The notes under the pieces were generated by a model. That model worked only from the letters and a program-made list of their open reading frames with translations. It searched no databases and was not told the origin of the DNA. This document shows, in pieces, positions 9,605-18,085 of a DNA stretch of 64,000 nucleotides. The stretch spans positions 2,046,001-2,110,000 of the forward strand of contig NZ_OZ255701.1 of NCBI RefSeq assembly GCF_965276875.1, read 5' to 3'. How positions within the stretch are numbered: the first letter of the stretch is position 1; every line of letters begins with the position of its first letter. The stretch comes from Lichenicoccus sp965276875 (GTDB lineage Bacteria; Pseudomonadota; Alphaproteobacteria; Acetobacterales; Acetobacteraceae). A program made the position numbers and the translations under genes.

Positions 9605-10528
9605 ATGTCTCACCGGATGGCACGTCATCCCGCGGCCGCGGCTCTGGCCTGGATCCTGCAAGTTTGCCCGCTAATTGGCCCGCTAATTGGCCCGCACGCG
9701 GGTATGGCATCCGCTGCCACGCCACCAGGCCAGGATGCTGCCCAGCAGGCGGAACGCGCATTTACGGCACACGATGTTCAGCGTGCGCGCACACTCTGGC
9801 AGTCCCTGGCCGCCAGCGGCGACGCCGAGGCGGCATTCCGTCTCGGACTGCTCGCCGATGCCGGCAATGGCGAGCCACAGGACGCCACACGCGCCTATCG
9901 CTGGTTCCGTCAGGCCGCGGACGCCGGGCTGTCCGAAGCCGAGTTCAATGTCGCGGCGATGAAGGATGGCGGCCGTGGCACACCGCTCGATGAAGCCGGC
10001 GCCGCCACCTGGTACGCCCGTGCCGCAGGAGCCGGCAATCGCCGTGCCGAATATGATTTGGGGCTGCTCTACGATGCCGGCACCGGCGTGCCGCGTAATC
10101 CGGCGGCGGCGCGCGCCTGGTTCAGGCAGGCGGCAAGCAGCGGCCTGCCGGCTGCATCGGACAAGCTCAAGGCCCCAGATCCCGACACCGGGGGAGCTAA
10201 CCTGCAGCCCAGTGCCAGCCTGCACCCGGCCGCTCCAGTGACGCCAAAGGCCGGCGAGACCGTAGCACTTCCTGAGGATCGCGCGGTGGTGTTCGTCTGG
10301 ACCGCGCCCGCCGACGCCCAAACGGTACGCTATTTTCTACAGGTTGTGGCGCAGGGCCAGGGTCCCGAGCGCGAGATCCATGCCGGCTACGTGGATGTTA
10401 CCGCCAAACTCGTCGCCCTCGATGCGACCGCGCATGACTATGTCTGGCGCGTGTTCACCGTCTCGCCACAAGCCGGTCGCTACACCGTCACCCCCTGGAC
10501 CGCGTTCAAGACCCGCGATCGGGGCTGA
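9605..10528 (+). CDS. Exported Sel1-repeat protein
   Basis: 307 aa. A hydrophobic N-terminus ending near GMASAA looks like a signal peptide. Three Sel1 (SLR, TPR-like) repeats of about 36 residues lie between residues 70 and 180, each with the A..LG..Y..G.G.P.D...A..W...AA..G pattern. The C-terminal 100 residues form an unassigned beta-rich domain (VVFVWTAPADAQTVRYFLQV). Such proteins act as periplasmic scaffolds. A 12-bp tandem duplication (CGCTAATTGGCC, about 9670-9693) encodes the doubled LIGP in the signal region. The 3-prime end overlaps the convergent dehydrogenase gene by 23 bp. Confidence 0.85.
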   Translation: MSHRMARHPAAAALAWILQVCPLIGPLIGPHAGMASAATPPGQDAAQQAERAFTAHDVQRARTLWQSLAASGDAEAAFRLGLLADAGNGEPQDATRAYRWFRQAADAGLSEAEFNVAAMKDGGRGTPLDEAGAATWYARAAGAGNRRAEYDLGLLYDAGTGVPRNPAAARAWFRQAASSGLPAASDKLKAPDPDTGGANLQPSASLHPAAPVTPKAGETVALPEDRAVVFVWTAPADAQTVRYFLQVVAQGQGPEREIHAGYVDVTAKLVALDATAHDYVWRVFTVSPQAGRYTVTPWTAFKTRDRG

Positions 10529-11654
10529 AGCCGCCGGCGGCGGCCAGCCGCGACAGATGGAAGTCGGCGTCGCCGAACAGCAGTTCGATCATCGACATGC
10601 GCTTGAAATAATGTCCGACGGCATACTCCATCGTCACGCCGATGCCGCCATGCAGCTGCACCGCCTCCTGCCCCAGCCGCCGTCCGGAGCGGCCGATCTG
10701 CACCTTGGCCGCGGCGCAGGCCTCGTGCCGCTCGACCGCGTCCTCGGAGCCCGACAGCATGGTCGCCAGCAGCGCCATCGATCGCGCCTGCTCAAGCAGC
10801 ACCATCATGTCCACCGCGCGGTGCTGCAACGCCTGGAAGTCCCCGATCGCACGGCCGAATTGCTTGCGCTGTTTCATGTAGTCGACCGTCGCATCGAGCA
10901 TGCACGACATCACGCCGACCGCCTCGGCGGCGAGAAAGGCCAGCGCCTCGTCGACCACCCGCTCGACCACGGGCAGCGCGCTTCCGGGATCGCCGAGCGG
11001 GATGCCGACGGCGCCCGCGAGCGAGACCTCCGCCGCACGCAGGCCGTCCTGGGTGCGTGTGCCGCGCACCGACACCCCCTCGCCGGGCACCTCGACCAGG
11101 AACAGGCCGATGCCGTCGCGGTCGCGCGTCCCGCCGGCGGTGCGCGCGGTCACCAGCAGCTTGGAAGCGGTGTCGCCATGCAGCACCACGCTCTTGTCGC
11201 CTTCGAGCACGAAGCCGGAGCCCTGCCTGCGCGCAATGGTCGCGACATTGCACAGTTCGTAGCGCGAATGCCGCTCGACATGCGCGAACGCCACAAGCAG
11301 CTCGCCCGAAGCGATTTGCCCCAGCAGCTCCGCCTGCATCGGCGCATCGGCCGCCCGGCGCAGCAGGCCGCCGCCGAGCACCACGGTGCTGAAATAGGGC
11401 TCCAGCACCAGGCCACGGCCGAACGCCTCGGCCACGATCATGCTTTCCACCGGGCCGCCGCCGAAGCCGCCCTGTGCTTCGTCGAACGGCAGGCCGAGCA
11501 GGCCGAGTTCGGCGAATTGCTGCCACATTGCCCGGCTCCAGCCGTCCGGCTCGGCGCTCATCGCCTGGCGCTGGGCAAAGCCGTACTTGTCGGCGATCAG
11601 CCGGTCGACGCTCTGCTTGAGCAGGCGCTGGTCGTCGTTGAAATCGAAATCCAT
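10506..11654 (-). CDS. Acyl-CoA dehydrogenase (small-subunit type)
   Basis: 382 aa with the N-terminal helical, middle beta and C-terminal helical domains of the family: ELGLLGLPFDEAQGGFGG, YMKQRKQFGRAIGDFQALQHR, and QLHGGIGVTMEYAVGHYFKR. It follows another acyl-CoA dehydrogenase gene after 2 bp. Such side-by-side pairs are typical of heteromeric dehydrogenases (pimeloyl-CoA dehydrogenase PimC/PimD, steroid-side-chain FadE pairs), so the two products probably form one alpha/beta enzyme that introduces a double bond into a bulky or dicarboxylic acyl-CoA. The substrate is not known. The conserved GGIG/ME region is intact. Confidence 0.9.
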   Translation of the reverse strand: MDFDFNDDQRLLKQSVDRLIADKYGFAQRQAMSAEPDGWSRAMWQQFAELGLLGLPFDEAQGGFGGGPVESMIVAEAFGRGLVLEPYFSTVVLGGGLLRRAADAPMQAELLGQIASGELLVAFAHVERHSRYELCNVATIARRQGSGFVLEGDKSVVLHGDTASKLLVTARTAGGTRDRDGIGLFLVEVPGEGVSVRGTRTQDGLRAAEVSLAGAVGIPLGDPGSALPVVERVVDEALAFLAAEAVGVMSCMLDATVDYMKQRKQFGRAIGDFQALQHRAVDMMVLLEQARSMALLATMLSGSEDAVERHEACAAAKVQIGRSGRRLGQEAVQLHGGIGVTMEYAVGHYFKRMSMIELLFGDADFHLSRLAAAGGFSPDRGS

Positions 11655-11656
11655 GA

Positions 11657-12880
11657 TCAGAACCCGAGAATCGCTTTGGCGACGATGTTGCGCTGGATTT
11701 CGCTCGATCCGCCATAGATCGAAATCTTGCGCCAGTTGAAATAGGTCGGCGCTGCCTCTGCCGCGTAATCGGGGCCGATCGACATCGGATCGTTGTCGCC
11801 TTCAACCTCCCCGTCCTGGCAAGAAGGATCGTGACGATAGGGCATGGCGTAGGGTCCGACGAGATCGAGCAGCAGCTCCGTCGTCGCCTGCTGGATTTCC
11901 GAGCCCTTGAGCTTGAGGATGGAGCTTGCCGGATCCGGCTTGCCGGCTTCCTGGTGCCGCTGGTTGGCCACCACCCGAAGCTGCGTCATCTCGAGCGCGC
12001 GCAGATCGATCTCGAGTGCCGTCAGCCGCTCGCGAAAGCCGCGATTCTCGATCATCGGCGCGCCCTCGTAACGCTCCAGCGCGGCGAGTTCGCGCAAGCG
12101 GCGCAGCCGCGCCTTGGAGACGCCGATGCGGGCGATGCCGACACGCTCGCGTCCGAGCAGGAACTTGGCATAGTCCCAGCCGCGGTTCTCCTCGCCGATC
12201 AGGTTCTCGCCCGGCACCCGGACATTGTCGAACCAGACCTCGTTGACCTCGTGGCCGCCGTCGATGGTCTGGATCGGACGCACCGTCACCCCCGGCGTGC
12301 GCATGTCGATCACCAGGAACGAAATCCCGAGCTGGCGCTTGGCGGCACCCGGATCGGTGCGGCACAGGCAGAAAATCCAGTCGGCATACTGCGCCAAAGT
12401 CGTCCAGGTCTTCTGGCCATCGACGATCCAGTCCTCGCCGTCGCGACGCGCAATGGTGCGCAGGCTGGCCAGATCCGAGCCGGCGCCGGGCTCGGAGAAG
12501 CCCTGGCACCACCAGATGTCGAGATTGGCCGTGGGCGCCAGGAACCGCTGCTTTTGCGCGTCGCTGCCGAATTGCGCGATCACCGGCCCGACCATCGAGG
12601 CGTTGAACGAGAGCGGCGCCGGTACCGAGGCGGTCTGCATCTCGTCGAGCCAGATATGGAACTGCACGGGGGTCCAGTCGCGGCCGCCCCAGGCGACCGG
12701 CCAATCGGGGACCGCAAGCCCGGCCTGGTTCATGATGCGCTGGGTGGTGACGAGCTGCTGCTTGCTGACATGCTCGCCCTTGGCCGCCGCCGCACGGATG
12801 TCGGCGGGGATTTCGTTGGTGAAGAAGCGACGCATTTCCTCGCGAAAGCGGCGTTCGTCCGCCGTGAAGCCCAGATCCAT
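11657..12880 (-). CDS. Acyl-CoA dehydrogenase (large-subunit type)
   Basis: 407 aa, FAD flavoprotein. Recognisable elements are WPVAWGGRDWTPVQ, the substrate/FAD segment CQGFSEPGAGSDLASLRT, DGQKTWTTLAQYADWIF, and the C-terminal ISIYGGSSEIQRNIVAK. It resembles the large subunit of pimeloyl-CoA dehydrogenase. The ATG at 12880 has GGAG 10 bp upstream. It is first in a two-gene operon with the gene ending at 10506 and is divergent from the two MaoC hydratase genes, which supply the next step (hydration) of the same beta-oxidation-like route. Confidence 0.92.
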   Translation of the reverse strand: MDLGFTADERRFREEMRRFFTNEIPADIRAAAAKGEHVSKQQLVTTQRIMNQAGLAVPDWPVAWGGRDWTPVQFHIWLDEMQTASVPAPLSFNASMVGPVIAQFGSDAQKQRFLAPTANLDIWWCQGFSEPGAGSDLASLRTIARRDGEDWIVDGQKTWTTLAQYADWIFCLCRTDPGAAKRQLGISFLVIDMRTPGVTVRPIQTIDGGHEVNEVWFDNVRVPGENLIGEENRGWDYAKFLLGRERVGIARIGVSKARLRRLRELAALERYEGAPMIENRGFRERLTALEIDLRALEMTQLRVVANQRHQEAGKPDPASSILKLKGSEIQQATTELLLDLVGPYAMPYRHDPSCQDGEVEGDNDPMSIGPDYAAEAAPTYFNWRKISIYGGSSEIQRNIVAKAILGF

Positions 12881-12945
12881 GATCGTCTTCTCCTGTTGCC
12901 ACTCTGCTCTATGGTAAGCCGAAACCGATAGGCAAGGACCCGGTC

Positions 12946-13398
12946 ATGACGCGCCTCATCACGCAATCAGAATTGCCCAGCCTGGTGGGCCAGGAACTCG
13001 GCGTCTCGCGCTGGTTTGCCGTCGAGCAGCCGCGCATCGACGGCTTCGCCAAGCTGACCGAGGATGAGCAATGGATCCATGTCGATGTCGCGCGTGCCAC
13101 CCGCGAGGCCGGCGGCACCATCGCGCACGGGCTGCTGACCCTGTCGCTGCTGCCGGCGATGGGGGCGGCGGTCTGGCGGCTCGAAGGCACCACCAGTGTT
13201 CTCAATTACGGCTTCGACCGGGTCCGGTTTACCGCGGCGGTGCCGTCCGGGTCGCGGGTGCGGCTGTGCCAGACCCTGCTCAAGCTGGAGGAGCGCTCGT
13301 CCGGGCTGCTGATCACCCAGCGCGGCACGGTGGAGGTTGAAGGCGGCGAGCGGCCCGCTCTGGTCGCGGACTCGCTCGGCCTGTTCCGTTTCGGCTGA
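12946..13398 (+). CDS. MaoC-like (R)-specific enoyl-CoA hydratase
   Basis: 150 aa hot-dog protein of the NodN/MaoC class. The catalytic Asp and His are present in FAKLTEDEQWIHVD, followed by GGTIAHGLLTLSL, the family signature. It would hydrate the 2-enoyl-CoA made by the neighbouring dehydrogenases. A second MaoC gene follows after 3 bp, so the two may work as a heterodimer or on different intermediates. Confidence 0.9.
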   Translation: MTRLITQSELPSLVGQELGVSRWFAVEQPRIDGFAKLTEDEQWIHVDVARATREAGGTIAHGLLTLSLLPAMGAAVWRLEGTTSVLNYGFDRVRFTAAVPSGSRVRLCQTLLKLEERSSGLLITQRGTVEVEGGERPALVADSLGLFRFG

Positions 13399-13401
13399 TC
13401 G

Positions 13402-13851
13402 ATGCCGCCCGACTTCGCGCTTGACGACCTCGCCGTCGGCCAGCGTTTCGAGAGCGCCACTTATACGGTCGACGCCGACGAGATCAAGGCGTTCGCCGCG
13501 CGCTATGATCCGCAGCCGTTCCATCTGGACGAGGCGGCAGGTGGCGCCTCGCTGTTCGGTGGCTTGGTGGCGAGCGGCTGGCACACCGCCGCCATCACCA
13601 TGCGGCTCATGGTCGAAGGCGGGCTGCCGATCGCCGGCGGCCTGATCGGTGCCGGCGCGGAGATCGCCTGGCCGAACCCGACGCGACCGGGCGATACGCT
13701 GCGGGTGCAGTGCGAGGTGCTGTCGGTGCAGCCCTCGCGGTCGCGTCCGGATCGCGGCATCGTGACACTGCGGAGCGAGACGCGCACGCAGCGTGATGTG
13801 GTGGTGCAGACCCTCGTCTGCAGGATCGTGGTTATGCGCCGAGCCGGTTAA
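13402..13851 (+). CDS. MaoC-like dehydratase
   Basis: 149 aa hot-dog protein. The catalytic pair lies in FAARYDPQPFHLD, and LFGGLVASGWHTAAITMRLM is the usual continuation in this family. It is coupled to the preceding MaoC gene (3-bp gap). Its 3-prime end overlaps the convergent enoyl-CoA hydratase gene by 20 bp. Confidence 0.9.
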   Translation: MPPDFALDDLAVGQRFESATYTVDADEIKAFAARYDPQPFHLDEAAGGASLFGGLVASGWHTAAITMRLMVEGGLPIAGGLIGAGAEIAWPNPTRPGDTLRVQCEVLSVQPSRSRPDRGIVTLRSETRTQRDVVVQTLVCRIVVMRRAG

Positions 13852-14602
13852 AGTCCGGCGCGCGCTTCTCTAGGAAGGCGGTGGCGGCCTCGCGTGCCTC
13901 CGGGCCTCGCACGGCGCGTGCGAACAGCGCCATCTCGCGCTGCATGTGCGCGGCCAGTGCCGCCTCGTCACCGCGCATCAAAGCGCGCGTTCCCGCCAGC
14001 GCCATCGGCGGTTTCGAGGCGAGGGCTTGCGCCTTGGCGATGGCGTGCGTGCGCAGCTCCTCCAGCGGCACGATGCCACTCACCAGGCCGGCGTGGTGCG
14101 CCTCGGCGGCACTCATCGCCTCGCCCAGCAGCAGCATGCGCGCGGCGCGCTGCCGGCCCATCAAGTGCGGCAACAACAGGCTCGATCCCGCCTCCGGCAC
14201 CAGGCCGATGGAGACGAACGGTACCGACAGGCTGGCCTCGGGGCTGGCATAGACCAGGTCGCAATGCAGCAGCAGGGTGGTGCCGATGCCGACGGCCGCA
14301 CCCTGCACAGCGGCGACCATCGGCTTGCCGCAGGCGGCGAGAGCCCTGATGAAGCGCCAGCCTGGCGATTGCTCCAGCTCGTCCACGGGGTTGAGAAAGC
14401 TGTTCATGTCGTTGCCGGCACAGAATGTCGTGCCTTCGGCGGTGAACACGAACACACGCGCGCTGTCGCGAAGCCCGCCTTCAGTCAGCGCGTCGGTGGC
14501 GGCGTCATACATCGCAGCGGTCATCGCGTTCTTCTTCTCGGTCCGGTCCAGCCGAATTTCGACGATGCCGTCCTGCTCGACGATGATTATTCCGGCACTC
14601 AT
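13832..14602 (-). CDS. Enoyl-CoA hydratase/isomerase family protein
   Basis: 256 aa crotonase fold. The oxyanion-hole segments are visible: FVFTAEGTTFCAGNDMNSF and AVQGAAVGIGTTLLLHCDLVY, then SVPFVSIGLVPEAGSSLLLP. In this segment the position of the first catalytic Glu is taken by the region AVGIGTT, while the second acidic residue (PEAG) is present, a pattern commoner in isomerase or hydrolase branches than in classical hydratases, so the exact reaction is open. It lies between MaoC genes and an SDR and probably belongs to the same acyl-CoA pathway. Confidence 0.9.
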   Translation of the reverse strand: MSAGIIIVEQDGIVEIRLDRTEKKNAMTAAMYDAATDALTEGGLRDSARVFVFTAEGTTFCAGNDMNSFLNPVDELEQSPGWRFIRALAACGKPMVAAVQGAAVGIGTTLLLHCDLVYASPEASLSVPFVSIGLVPEAGSSLLLPHLMGRQRAARMLLLGEAMSAAEAHHAGLVSGIVPLEELRTHAIAKAQALASKPPMALAGTRALMRGDEAALAAHMQREMALFARAVRGPEAREAATAFLEKRAPDFNRLGA

Positions 14603-14676
14603 GCGTTACTCCTCAGCCCGTCCGCGCGTTGACCCGCGCAAGGCGGCTGCCTATGGAACGTCGAGAGGATCGTATT

Positions 14677-15546
14677 ATGAGCCTGAAAGGCAAGACCCTT
14701 TTCATATCCGGCGGCAGCCGCGGCATCGGCCTGGCGATCGCGCTGCGGGCCGCCGCGGACGGTGCCAACATCATCATCGCCGCCAAGACCGCCGAACCGC
14801 ACCCCACGCTCCCCGGCACGATCTACACCGCCAAGGAGGCGATCGAGGAGGCCGGGGGTGTCGCGGTCGCGGCGCTCTGCGATATCCGCGACGAGGCCGC
14901 GGTGCAGGCCGCCGTCGCGCAAGGTGTCGCGGCATTCGGCGGTATCGATATTTGCGTCAACAACGCCAGTGCGATCGCCCTCACCGGCACCCTGACCACG
15001 GAGATGAAGCGCTACGACCTGATGCAGCAGGTCAACGCGCGTGGCACGTTCCTGTGTTCGAAGCTGACCTTGCCGTATCTCCTGCATGGCGAAAATCCGC
15101 ATATCCTCAATATCGCGCCACCACTCGACCTCGCGCCGAAATGGTTCGCACCGCACGTAGCCTACACCACGGCGAAGTTCGGCATGAGTTTGTGCACGCT
15201 GGGCATGGCGGAGGAGTTCCGCGCGCAGGGCGTCGCGGTGAACTCGTTGTGGCCGCTCACCGTGATCGACACCGCCGCATTGCGCATCGCGATGCCTGCC
15301 AACCGGTCGCAGTGGTTGAGCCGGTCGCCCCAGATCATGGCAGACGCCGCCTACGCCATCCTCAACCGGCCAGCCCGCGACTGCACCGGCAATTTCTTCA
15401 TCGACGAGGAAGTGCTGCGCGCCGAAGGCATCACCGACTTTTCCGGCTATGCGCCTGACGCCGGCGATAACCCCCTCGGGGCCGACTTCTTCATACCCGA
15501 CGCTGTCTTCGAGCACTCGCCGACACGCATACAGCACCGACCGTAA
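14677..15546 (+). CDS. Short-chain dehydrogenase (HSDL2-like)
   Basis: 289 aa. The N-terminal cofactor loop is FISGGSRGIGLAIALRAA and the NNAS and catalytic Y..K segment (YTTAKFGMSL) are present. NAD(P) oxidoreductases with the TAEPHPTLPGTIYTA insertion belong to the HSDL2-like branch associated with fatty acyl metabolism. I chose the ATG at 14677 over one 16 codons upstream because GAGAGGAT sits just before it and the SDR fold begins there. It probably completes the oxidation step of the neighbouring acyl-CoA pathway. Confidence 0.9.
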   Translation: MSLKGKTLFISGGSRGIGLAIALRAAADGANIIIAAKTAEPHPTLPGTIYTAKEAIEEAGGVAVAALCDIRDEAAVQAAVAQGVAAFGGIDICVNNASAIALTGTLTTEMKRYDLMQQVNARGTFLCSKLTLPYLLHGENPHILNIAPPLDLAPKWFAPHVAYTTAKFGMSLCTLGMAEEFRAQGVAVNSLWPLTVIDTAALRIAMPANRSQWLSRSPQIMADAAYAILNRPARDCTGNFFIDEEVLRAEGITDFSGYAPDAGDNPLGADFFIPDAVFEHSPTRIQHRP

Positions 15547-15714
15547 GCCTCAGCCCGCTTGGACCCCCGCTTGACCCCGGGCTTGCTACCATGACATGAC
15601 CACCCCTCATTAATGACGTCCGGGCCATACACGCTCGAAGTCCAATAAACAGGCGCCTGCTCTGAACCGGGCCGATCATGCGAGGCAGCACGCCAAGCGG
15701 GAGGGGCCGAGTTT
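15547..15714. promoter_or_regulatory. Leader of the MFS transporter gene with strong ribosome-binding site
   Basis: 168 bp without coding character. GGGAGGGG at about 15700 lies 8-9 bp before the TTG at 15715 and decides the start of the transporter gene, for which no ATG exists upstream of the first membrane helix. Confidence 0.4.
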
Positions 15715-17193
15715 TTGTCAAATGCTATCAATGATTTGCGCATCGTTGACACGCCCGATCACGCCACCCCGGCGGCGGCCGTGCGCACCAACATTCCGGC
15801 CCGCCTCGACCGGCTGCCCTGGTGCCGCTTCCACGTCCTGCTGGTCGCAGCCCTCGGCATCACCTGGATTCTGGATGGGCTCGAGGTCACCATTGTCGGC
15901 TCCATCGGTCCGATCCTGCAGGACCCGCGCACCTTGCATCTCTCGGCGCAGGCGATCGGCGGCGCCGCCTCGGTTTATGTTGTCGGCGCCGTGGTCGGCG
16001 CCCTGCTGTTCGGCTGGCTGACCGACCGCTTTGGCCGCAAAAGCATCTTCAGCGTCACCCTGGGCATCTACGTCATCGGCGTGCTGCTGTCGGCATTCTC
16101 CTGGGACATGCGCTCGTTCATGCTGTTCCGCTGCCTGACCGGCGTCGGTATCGGCGGCGAGTATGCCGCGATCAATTCGGCCATCGACGAGCTGATCCCG
16201 GCGCGTCTGCGCGGCCGAGTCGACCTGATCGTCAATGGCTCGTTCTGGATCGGCGCCGGTGCCGGCGCTGGGGCGTCGCTATTTCTGCTCAGCGGCAACA
16301 TGATGAATATCGATCTCGGCTGGCGGCTCGGCTTCGGTGTCGGTGGCGTGCTGGGCTTGGTGATGCTGCTGCTGCGCCGCTGGGTTCCGGAAAGCCCACG
16401 CTGGCTGGTCACCCACGGCAAGCATAGCGAGAGCCACGCGGTGATTGCCGAGATCGAGCGCCGGGTGATGCGCTGCACCGGCGCTTCGCTGGAAGCCGTG
16501 CACGAATCGCTGATGGTCTATCCGCGAAAAGTCTTCGGCTACCGCTACGTGCTGCGCGCGATGCTCGGCCAGTACAAGATGCGCTCGCTGCTGGTGCTGG
16601 TGATGATGGTGGCACAGGCCTGCCTGTATAATGCAGTGTTCTTCACCTATGGCATGGTTCTAACGAAGTATGAGCATGTGTCGGCAACCAAGGTGGGCCT
16701 GTTCATCCTGCCGATCGCGACCAGCAACTTCCTTGGGCCGCTGCTGCTCGGCAAGTACTTCGACACGATCGGGCGGCGTCGCATGATCTTCAGCACCTAC
16801 GCGATTTCGGGCGTGCTGATGCTGCTGGTTGCCGGACTGTTCGCGGGTGGCCAGTTGACCGCGCTCACCCAGACCCTGGGATGGGCCGCGATCTTCTTCT
16901 TTGCCTCCGCCGCCGCCTCTGCCGCCTATCTCACCGCCAGCGAGGTGTTCCCGCTGGAGACACGCGCCACCGCGATCGCCCTGTTCTATGCCTTCGGCAT
17001 GATCTTCGCTGCCGGCACGCCGTGGATCTTCGGTGAGTTGATCGGCGCCGGAGGTCCGGTGCCGGTGGCGATCGGTTATGGCTTTGCCGCCGTGCTGATG
17101 CTCGTCGCGGGGTTTACGGCGCTCAGGATCGGCGTGGACTGCGAGGGCCGCTCGCTGGAGAGCATCGCCCCGCCGCTCTCCTCCAGCTCTTAG
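15715..17193 (+). CDS. MFS transporter (metabolite:proton symporter type)
   Basis: 492 aa inner-membrane carrier with about 12 hydrophobic helices. The major facilitator loop 2-3 signature is clear (GWLTDRFGRKSIF) and repeats in degenerate form after helix 8 (YFDTIGRRRMIF). ILDGLEVTIVGSIG in helix 1 and TGVGIGGEYAAINSAI in helix 4 are typical of the aromatic/organic acid and sugar symporter branches. Translation starts at TTG with a strong Shine-Dalgarno sequence. It faces the deacetylase gene tail to tail with 1 bp between them. The substrate may be an organic acid feeding the upstream acyl-CoA pathway, but that is inference from position. Confidence 0.9.
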   Translation: MSNAINDLRIVDTPDHATPAAAVRTNIPARLDRLPWCRFHVLLVAALGITWILDGLEVTIVGSIGPILQDPRTLHLSAQAIGGAASVYVVGAVVGALLFGWLTDRFGRKSIFSVTLGIYVIGVLLSAFSWDMRSFMLFRCLTGVGIGGEYAAINSAIDELIPARLRGRVDLIVNGSFWIGAGAGAGASLFLLSGNMMNIDLGWRLGFGVGGVLGLVMLLLRRWVPESPRWLVTHGKHSESHAVIAEIERRVMRCTGASLEAVHESLMVYPRKVFGYRYVLRAMLGQYKMRSLLVLVMMVAQACLYNAVFFTYGMVLTKYEHVSATKVGLFILPIATSNFLGPLLLGKYFDTIGRRRMIFSTYAISGVLMLLVAGLFAGGQLTALTQTLGWAAIFFFASAAASAAYLTASEVFPLETRATAIALFYAFGMIFAAGTPWIFGELIGAGGPVPVAIGYGFAAVLMLVAGFTALRIGVDCEGRSLESIAPPLSSSS

Positions 17194-17194
17194 G

Positions 17195-18085
17195 TCAGGG
17201 CACCATTCCGTCCGGGAGCGCGCGGCAATGCGCCGCGATATCGCCGGCGCGGGTGATCCAGACTTCGTCCCGATGCGCCGCGATATGCGCGAGAGCGCGG
17301 CGCAAATGGCCCAAACGGTGCGGCTGACCGATGATGTAGGGATGCAGCGCGATCCCCATCACGAGTGGCGCGCCGCGCGATTGCACCAGCATCTCCTCGA
17401 AGGCGTCGACGATCATCGCGCCGAACGCGACCGGGCTGTCGCGCCGTGCGACAATGGCAGGGATGTCGTTGAGCTCCTGCGGATACGGCACCGACAGGAT
17501 GCGACGCCCATTCCGGCAGGTGAACCAGACCGGCTGGTCGTCCATGCACCAGTCCAGCAGATAGAAGTAGCCGGCCTCGGCGAGCAGGTCCGGGGTCACC
17601 CGGCTCTCGGAAATCCAGGGTCCAAGCCAGCCGTCCGGACGGGCCCCCTCCGCTATTACAATCGCCGCCGTCGCCTCTTCGATCAGGCGGCGCTCCTCGG
17701 CTTCCGCCAACACCCCTTGCCGCTCGGAGTTGGTGCGGCCGTGTCCCACCACCTCGTCGCCGCGGGCGCGATGGGCGTCCATCACCTGCGGGCAATGCGC
17801 GTAGATGGCGCTGTTGACCAGCACTGAGGCCGGCAGTGCCAACTGATCGAACACATCCAGCAGGCGCCATGCACCGACCCGGTTGCCCCACTCGCGCCAG
17901 GCATAATTGAGCACGTCTGGCGCCGGGCCGCTTGGCGCGAGTTCCGCGCCAGGCCCCTCGCCGAATGCGAAATGCTCAAGATTGACGGCCACATAGAAGG
18001 CAAGCCGCTTGCCGCCTGGCCAGTCGTAGACAGGGCGGCCACGGATTGGGCTGTAGGCGTAGCGGCCGTGGTGGGCTAGGTTCAT
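17195..18085 (-). CDS. PuuE-like polysaccharide deacetylase family hydrolase (allantoinase-like)
   Basis: 296 aa, NodB/PuuE fold. The order WPGGKRLAFYVAVNLE, EWGNRVGAWRLLDVFD, GDEVVGHGRTN, GWLGPWISES, then IALHPYIIGQPHRLGHL follows bacterial PuuE allantoinases and related cyclic amidases. The canonical first-motif Asp-Asp metal pair is absent, as in PuuE proteins. The start overlaps the aminotransferase stop by 4 bp (ATGA at 18082-18085), so the two are co-translated. Together with the NCS1 permease 2 kb away this suggests opening of a nitrogen-rich ring compound, but the substrate is not defined by sequence. Confidence 0.85.
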   Translation of the reverse strand: MNLAHHGRYAYSPIRGRPVYDWPGGKRLAFYVAVNLEHFAFGEGPGAELAPSGPAPDVLNYAWREWGNRVGAWRLLDVFDQLALPASVLVNSAIYAHCPQVMDAHRARGDEVVGHGRTNSERQGVLAEAEERRLIEEATAAIVIAEGARPDGWLGPWISESRVTPDLLAEAGYFYLLDWCMDDQPVWFTCRNGRRILSVPYPQELNDIPAIVARRDSPVAFGAMIVDAFEEMLVQSRGAPLVMGIALHPYIIGQPHRLGHLRRALAHIAAHRDEVWITRAGDIAAHCRALPDGMVP

